This document shows, piece by piece, positions 6,961 to 9,653 of a DNA stretch of 9,653 nucleotides. Both the position numbers and the translations under genes were made by a program. The notes beneath the pieces are model-generated. The model searched no databases. It saw nothing but the letters and a program-made list of their open reading frames with translations, and was not told where the DNA came from. The stretch covers positions 1 through 9,653 of the forward strand of contig JAFDAE010000185.1 of the NCBI GenBank assembly GCA_019314005.1, written 5' to 3'. This DNA comes from Deltaproteobacteria bacterium (GTDB lineage Bacteria > Desulfobacterota > Desulfobacteria > C00003060 > C00003106). Position 1 is the stretch's first letter. The number at the start of each line of letters is the position of its first letter.

Positions 6961-8658
6961 CTAAAGCTTCCCCTTTTTCAGGATCGCTATAAGAAGCCAT
7001 AGCCCCATTACCGCAGCTGCCAGAAAACCGATAATACCGATGACAGAGATGCCGAACAGGAAAGGGGGTGTCTTGGAAAGAACGATTAATGCGGAACCAA
7101 TAATAAGGGCTGCGATCACAATAGAAAAAGCAATGCGATTGCTGATCTGGTCATGGGTGGACAACATCGGTTCAAGTCCCTTGTGCTCGAACTCCATTTT
7201 GACCTTGCCCTGCTTAATCTGTCCTAAAATCTCACGCGTCTCTCCGGGAATTTCCTGCATGAGTTGAACAAACTCGACACCGGACCTGACAATATCATTC
7301 GCCACCCGTTTGGGATGATAGCGGGCCATCTTAACTCGCTGAATAAACGGCGTGATTTGCTTGATCATTTCAAAATCGGGATCAAGCGAGAGTCCAACGC
7401 CCTCCACGGTTGCCAATGCCTTCATCATAAGAAAGAGATTCTGCGGCATCTGCAGGCGATGGCGGAAAATCAGCTTCATGAGTTGCTGGAGGAGTTTTTC
7501 CATCTGCAGGTCTTTGAGAGGCACATAAAGATACTGCCCGATGAAGTCTGCTAAATCTCTTTCCACAACACGCACATCCGGTTTCTCCTCATATTCGGTA
7601 AGCTTAAGAAGCATCTCCGTAGCCCTGGTTTCATCCTGATGTACTACGTTGTAAATAAGATCCGCAAAATCTTCCCGGGTTTGCCGGTCAATAGATCCCA
7701 TCATGCCAAAATCGAGATAGCATATTACATTGTCCGGCAGGACAAAGATGTTTCCGGGATGGGGATCAGCATGGAAAAAACCGTAGTCAAATATCTGCCT
7801 TAGAATCAGATCAGCCCCTCGCGCGGTAATGATTTTTCTGTCCAGTCCTTCCTGTTCAATACGATCAATCTCGGATGCCTTGATTCCGTCAATATACTCC
7901 ATGGTAAGTATACGCTCTGTTGTTGTATCCCGAAAAACTTTGGGGACATAGACAGTCGGATCATCCATAGATTGCCGGGCAAACCGCTCCATATGTGAGG
8001 CTTCTATGGTGTAATCTATCTCTTTTTCAAGGGTACGGGCAAATTCCTGCACGATCCTGACAGGACGGTGTACCTGAAATTCTTCTAAATGTCGCTCCAT
8101 AAGGGATGCCAAATGGAGCATAATCTCCAGATCGACTTCGATGATTTTGCGGATACCGGGACGTTGAACCTTGACCACCACTTCCTCGCCGTCATTTAAC
8201 TGTGCTCTGTGGACCTGGCCTATGGAGGCGGCGGCAAGTGGTGTTTCCTCAAAGCGCTGGAATATATCTTCGAGCGGCCTGCCAAGCTCTGACTCTATAA
8301 TTTGCCTGGCTTCGGCATTGGGAAAGGGAGGGACACGATCCTGGAGCTTTGAAAGTTCCTGTATAAATTCCACGGGAATCAGGTCCGGACGGGTGGAAAG
8401 TATCTGGCCCAACTTGACAAAGGTCGGGCCAAGTTCTTCCAGCACCATCCGTATCCGTTCCGCCCGGGTAAGTTTTTCGACCTGCTCCCGCCGTTTTCTG
8501 GAAATCATCTGAAGACCGATTTCAAGATACTGCTCGATCTTCAGGACGTCCACCAGATCCCCAAAGCCGTATTTAAACAAGACAGCAAGGATATGGCGGT
8601 ATCGGTTCAGGTGACGGTAGGTGCGGCCGATTACGCCGATTTTCCTTATGCTCAGCAT
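6961..8658 (-). CDS. ABC1/UbiB (AarF) family atypical kinase, membrane-anchored
   Basis: This is a protein-kinase-like ABC1/ADCK/UbiB ATPase, a family linked to quinone biosynthesis and lipid handling at the membrane. The family motifs are present in order: KLGQ at residues 82-85 (the KxGQ motif), the Ala-rich loop AAASIGQVH (142-150) replacing the usual Gly-rich loop, KVQRPG with the ATP-site Lys163, HADPHPGN (296-303) in the catalytic loop, and DFG at 316-318. Two hydrophobic segments near the C-terminus (about 509-528 and 533-560) should anchor it in the membrane, and the protein ends with Lys-rich KKGKL. The 565-aa length is typical. Its ATG immediately follows the phasin-like gene's TAA, so they are probably coupled. 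Since the gene set suggests an anaerobe, menaquinone or another isoprenoid lipid is a more likely target than ubiquinone, so I give no ubiB symbol. Confidence 0.93.
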   Translation of the reverse strand: MLSIRKIGVIGRTYRHLNRYRHILAVLFKYGFGDLVDVLKIEQYLEIGLQMISRKRREQVEKLTRAERIRMVLEELGPTFVKLGQILSTRPDLIPVEFIQELSKLQDRVPPFPNAEARQIIESELGRPLEDIFQRFEETPLAAASIGQVHRAQLNDGEEVVVKVQRPGIRKIIEVDLEIMLHLASLMERHLEEFQVHRPVRIVQEFARTLEKEIDYTIEASHMERFARQSMDDPTVYVPKVFRDTTTERILTMEYIDGIKASEIDRIEQEGLDRKIITARGADLILRQIFDYGFFHADPHPGNIFVLPDNVICYLDFGMMGSIDRQTREDFADLIYNVVHQDETRATEMLLKLTEYEEKPDVRVVERDLADFIGQYLYVPLKDLQMEKLLQQLMKLIFRHRLQMPQNLFLMMKALATVEGVGLSLDPDFEMIKQITPFIQRVKMARYHPKRVANDIVRSGVEFVQLMQEIPGETREILGQIKQGKVKMEFEHKGLEPMLSTHDQISNRIAFSIVIAALIIGSALIVLSKTPPFLFGISVIGIIGFLAAAVMGLWLLIAILKKGKL

Positions 8659-8970
8659 TTACTTTGTTCGCTTTTTTTCTTTCAAGGCTCCTTCCAGCTT
8701 TCTTATCCGTTTCGTCAGATTTGACAATTCTTCCGCTCCGGCAAGATTCATCTTCTTCATAGTATCCTTTACCACTCTTTCTATCTCTTTCTCCAGATCC
8801 TTTTTGGCCTTTTCCGATTTTTTCAACAGGTCATCAACTAACTTCTTCCCCTCTTTCTCCGAAAGCTTCCCCTTGTCTGCAAGCTCCTTGGCCAGCTCTT
8901 CGACCTTGTCTTTGGTCATGGCGGCCAACCCTACTCCTGTTAGCATAGTCTTTTTAATGAGATCAAACAT
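8659..8970 (-). CDS. phasin-like coiled-coil protein (PhaF/poly-granule-associated type)
   Basis: This 103-aa protein is almost entirely charged helix. After a short hydrophobic start (MFDLIKKTMLTGVGLAAMT) it runs through Lys/Glu-rich heptads (residues 22-70) to a second helix ending LTKRIRKLEGALKEKKRTK, with no cysteine. The pattern matches short proteins annotated as polyhydroxyalkanoate granule-associated regulators or phasins. In PHA producers phasins coat granules, but no PHA synthase is visible here, so a granule role is not shown. The first 19 residues could be an amphipathic membrane or lipid-surface anchor. AGGAGG sits directly upstream of the ATG. The gene lies 14 bp after the patatin-like gene and directly abuts the UbiB-family gene (TAA then ATG), so the three are probably co-transcribed. 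A partner or adaptor role at the membrane for the UbiB protein is possible but inferred. Confidence 0.7.
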   Translation of the reverse strand: MFDLIKKTMLTGVGLAAMTKDKVEELAKELADKGKLSEKEGKKLVDDLLKKSEKAKKDLEKEIERVVKDTMKKMNLAGAEELSNLTKRIRKLEGALKEKKRTK

Positions 8971-8984
8971 AATTTTCCTCCTTT

Positions 8985-9653
8985 TTATAGCCCTTTTTGT
9001 GGGAGCGGGGGGCCAACACTTTTAATTGATCCACCAATAGACGATTTAGTCTCCTTATATCCTTCAATAATGGCTTCTTTTGCCCTGTTGAATTCAAGAA
9101 ATTTGAGGTGTCCTAATTTAGGTTGTATCAGCAGATCCGGCGGGTCGGACTTCAATCGCGTAGCGGTAATCTGAGTTTCCATGATATTGATTGAGGTCAC
9201 TAACACTTCAAAAATATTGGGGAGTGGGTCCTCCATTCCCATCCATTGCCTTATCTGCGTTAGTGTCGGAATATCAATGGCCCTGACTCTTTTGTTCAGG
9301 CCATTTAGCAGCTTGTTTTTTCCTGGTAGGCTCTTCCCGAGATCTTTATCCGGATTCATATTTTCGGGGCCGGGGACAGGGGCTTTTTTCTCAACGATAT
9401 CGTGATTGAGGTCAACCGCTATAACGAAATCGGCGCCCATCTCCCTTGCCACGCTTACAGGAACCGGGTTGACCAGAGCGCCATCCACCAGAGTCACGTC
9501 ATCTTTTTTAACCGGGGTGAATATGCCTGGCACAGATATGCTGGCCCTTACTGCCTCGATGATATCCCCCTTTTTTATAACTACTTCCTTTCCGGTGGTA
9601 AGATCGGTTGATACAGCACAGAAAGGGAGAGGGAGATCTTCGATATTCCTTTC
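8985..9653 (-). CDS. patatin-like phospholipase (RssA/NTE family), C-terminal part
   Basis: The reading frame is open to the window edge, so only the last 222 residues are seen. The N-terminal oxyanion-hole glycines and the nucleophile GxSxG are outside. The visible part begins ERNIEDLPLPFCAVSTDLTTG, continues through AVRASISVPGIFTPV, and has LVDGALVNPVPV, whose DGA motif supplies the Asp of the Ser-Asp dyad. GADFVIAVDLN follows, and near the end comes PDLLIQPKLGHLKFLEFNRA, typical of bacterial patatin/NTE-like lipases that hydrolyse acyl esters. A GTG at 9533 (in SVPGIF) lies in the middle of conserved sequence and is not the start. A linker with the acidic and proline-rich stretch PVPGPENMNPDKD sits between the core and the C-terminal part. 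The stop is 14 bp before the phasin-like gene, suggesting one operon with it and the UbiB-family gene. Confidence 0.92.
   Translation of the reverse strand, partial: ERNIEDLPLPFCAVSTDLTTGKEVVIKKGDIIEAVRASISVPGIFTPVKKDDVTLVDGALVNPVPVSVAREMGADFVIAVDLNHDIVEKKAPVPGPENMNPDKDLGKSLPGKNKLLNGLNKRVRAIDIPTLTQIRQWMGMEDPLPNIFEVLVTSINIMETQITATRLKSDPPDLLIQPKLGHLKFLEFNRAKEAIIEGYKETKSSIGGSIKSVGPPLPQKGL

Noticed and set aside
8621..9025. 134-aa plus-strand ORF rich in Phe and Ser
   Set aside because: It is the complement of the Lys/Glu-rich phasin-like gene, whose codons read as Phe/Ser/Leu on the other strand.

Overview
The window is a compact bacterial chromosome segment in which every recognisable gene lies on the minus strand, so transcription runs from high to low coordinates. 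The gene set is that of an anaerobe: an oxygen-sensitive class III ribonucleotide reductase with its own activase and glutaredoxin-like protein, GatB (indirect aminoacyl-tRNA synthesis), an ABC1/UbiB kinase next to a phasin-like protein, and a patatin-like lipase. This combination, together with short-period intergenic repeats, fits a Desulfobacterota (deltaproteobacterial) anaerobe. That placement is inference from gene content, not from a marker gene.

Layout in transcription order. 9653-8985 is the C-terminal 222 residues of a patatin-like phospholipase whose N-terminus is outside the window. A phasin-like coiled-coil protein (8970-8659) follows after 14 bp, and an ABC1/UbiB-family membrane kinase (8658-6961) follows with its ATG directly after the phasin stop. 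gatB (6894-5464) comes next. An inverted pair of 7-bp ATTG repeats (5371-5447) separates gatB from the remains of mtnA (5352-4422). mtnA is broken twice: a 29-bp tandem duplication shifts the frame, and an out-of-frame deletion removes about 47 codons including the expected catalytic-cysteine segment. About 450 bp of non-coding DNA then holds a candidate sigma-70 promoter with two NrdR-like boxes (4256-4311) and a 143-bp palindromic element (3978-4120).

The nrd operon follows: nrdD (3960-1837), a glutaredoxin-like gene overlapping it by 4 bp (1840-1589), a stem-loop capped by a UUCG tetraloop (1588-1539), and nrdG (1455-718). A charged protein of unknown function (529-20) is last.

The nrd genes form one functional unit. 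NrdG uses S-adenosylmethionine to install the glycyl radical on NrdD, NrdD reduces ribonucleotides, and the small redoxin is the likely electron donor. No clearly new system is visible. The points most worth checking are the doubly broken mtnA, the NrdR-like promoter with a palindromic element in its leader, and the patatin/phasin/UbiB cluster.
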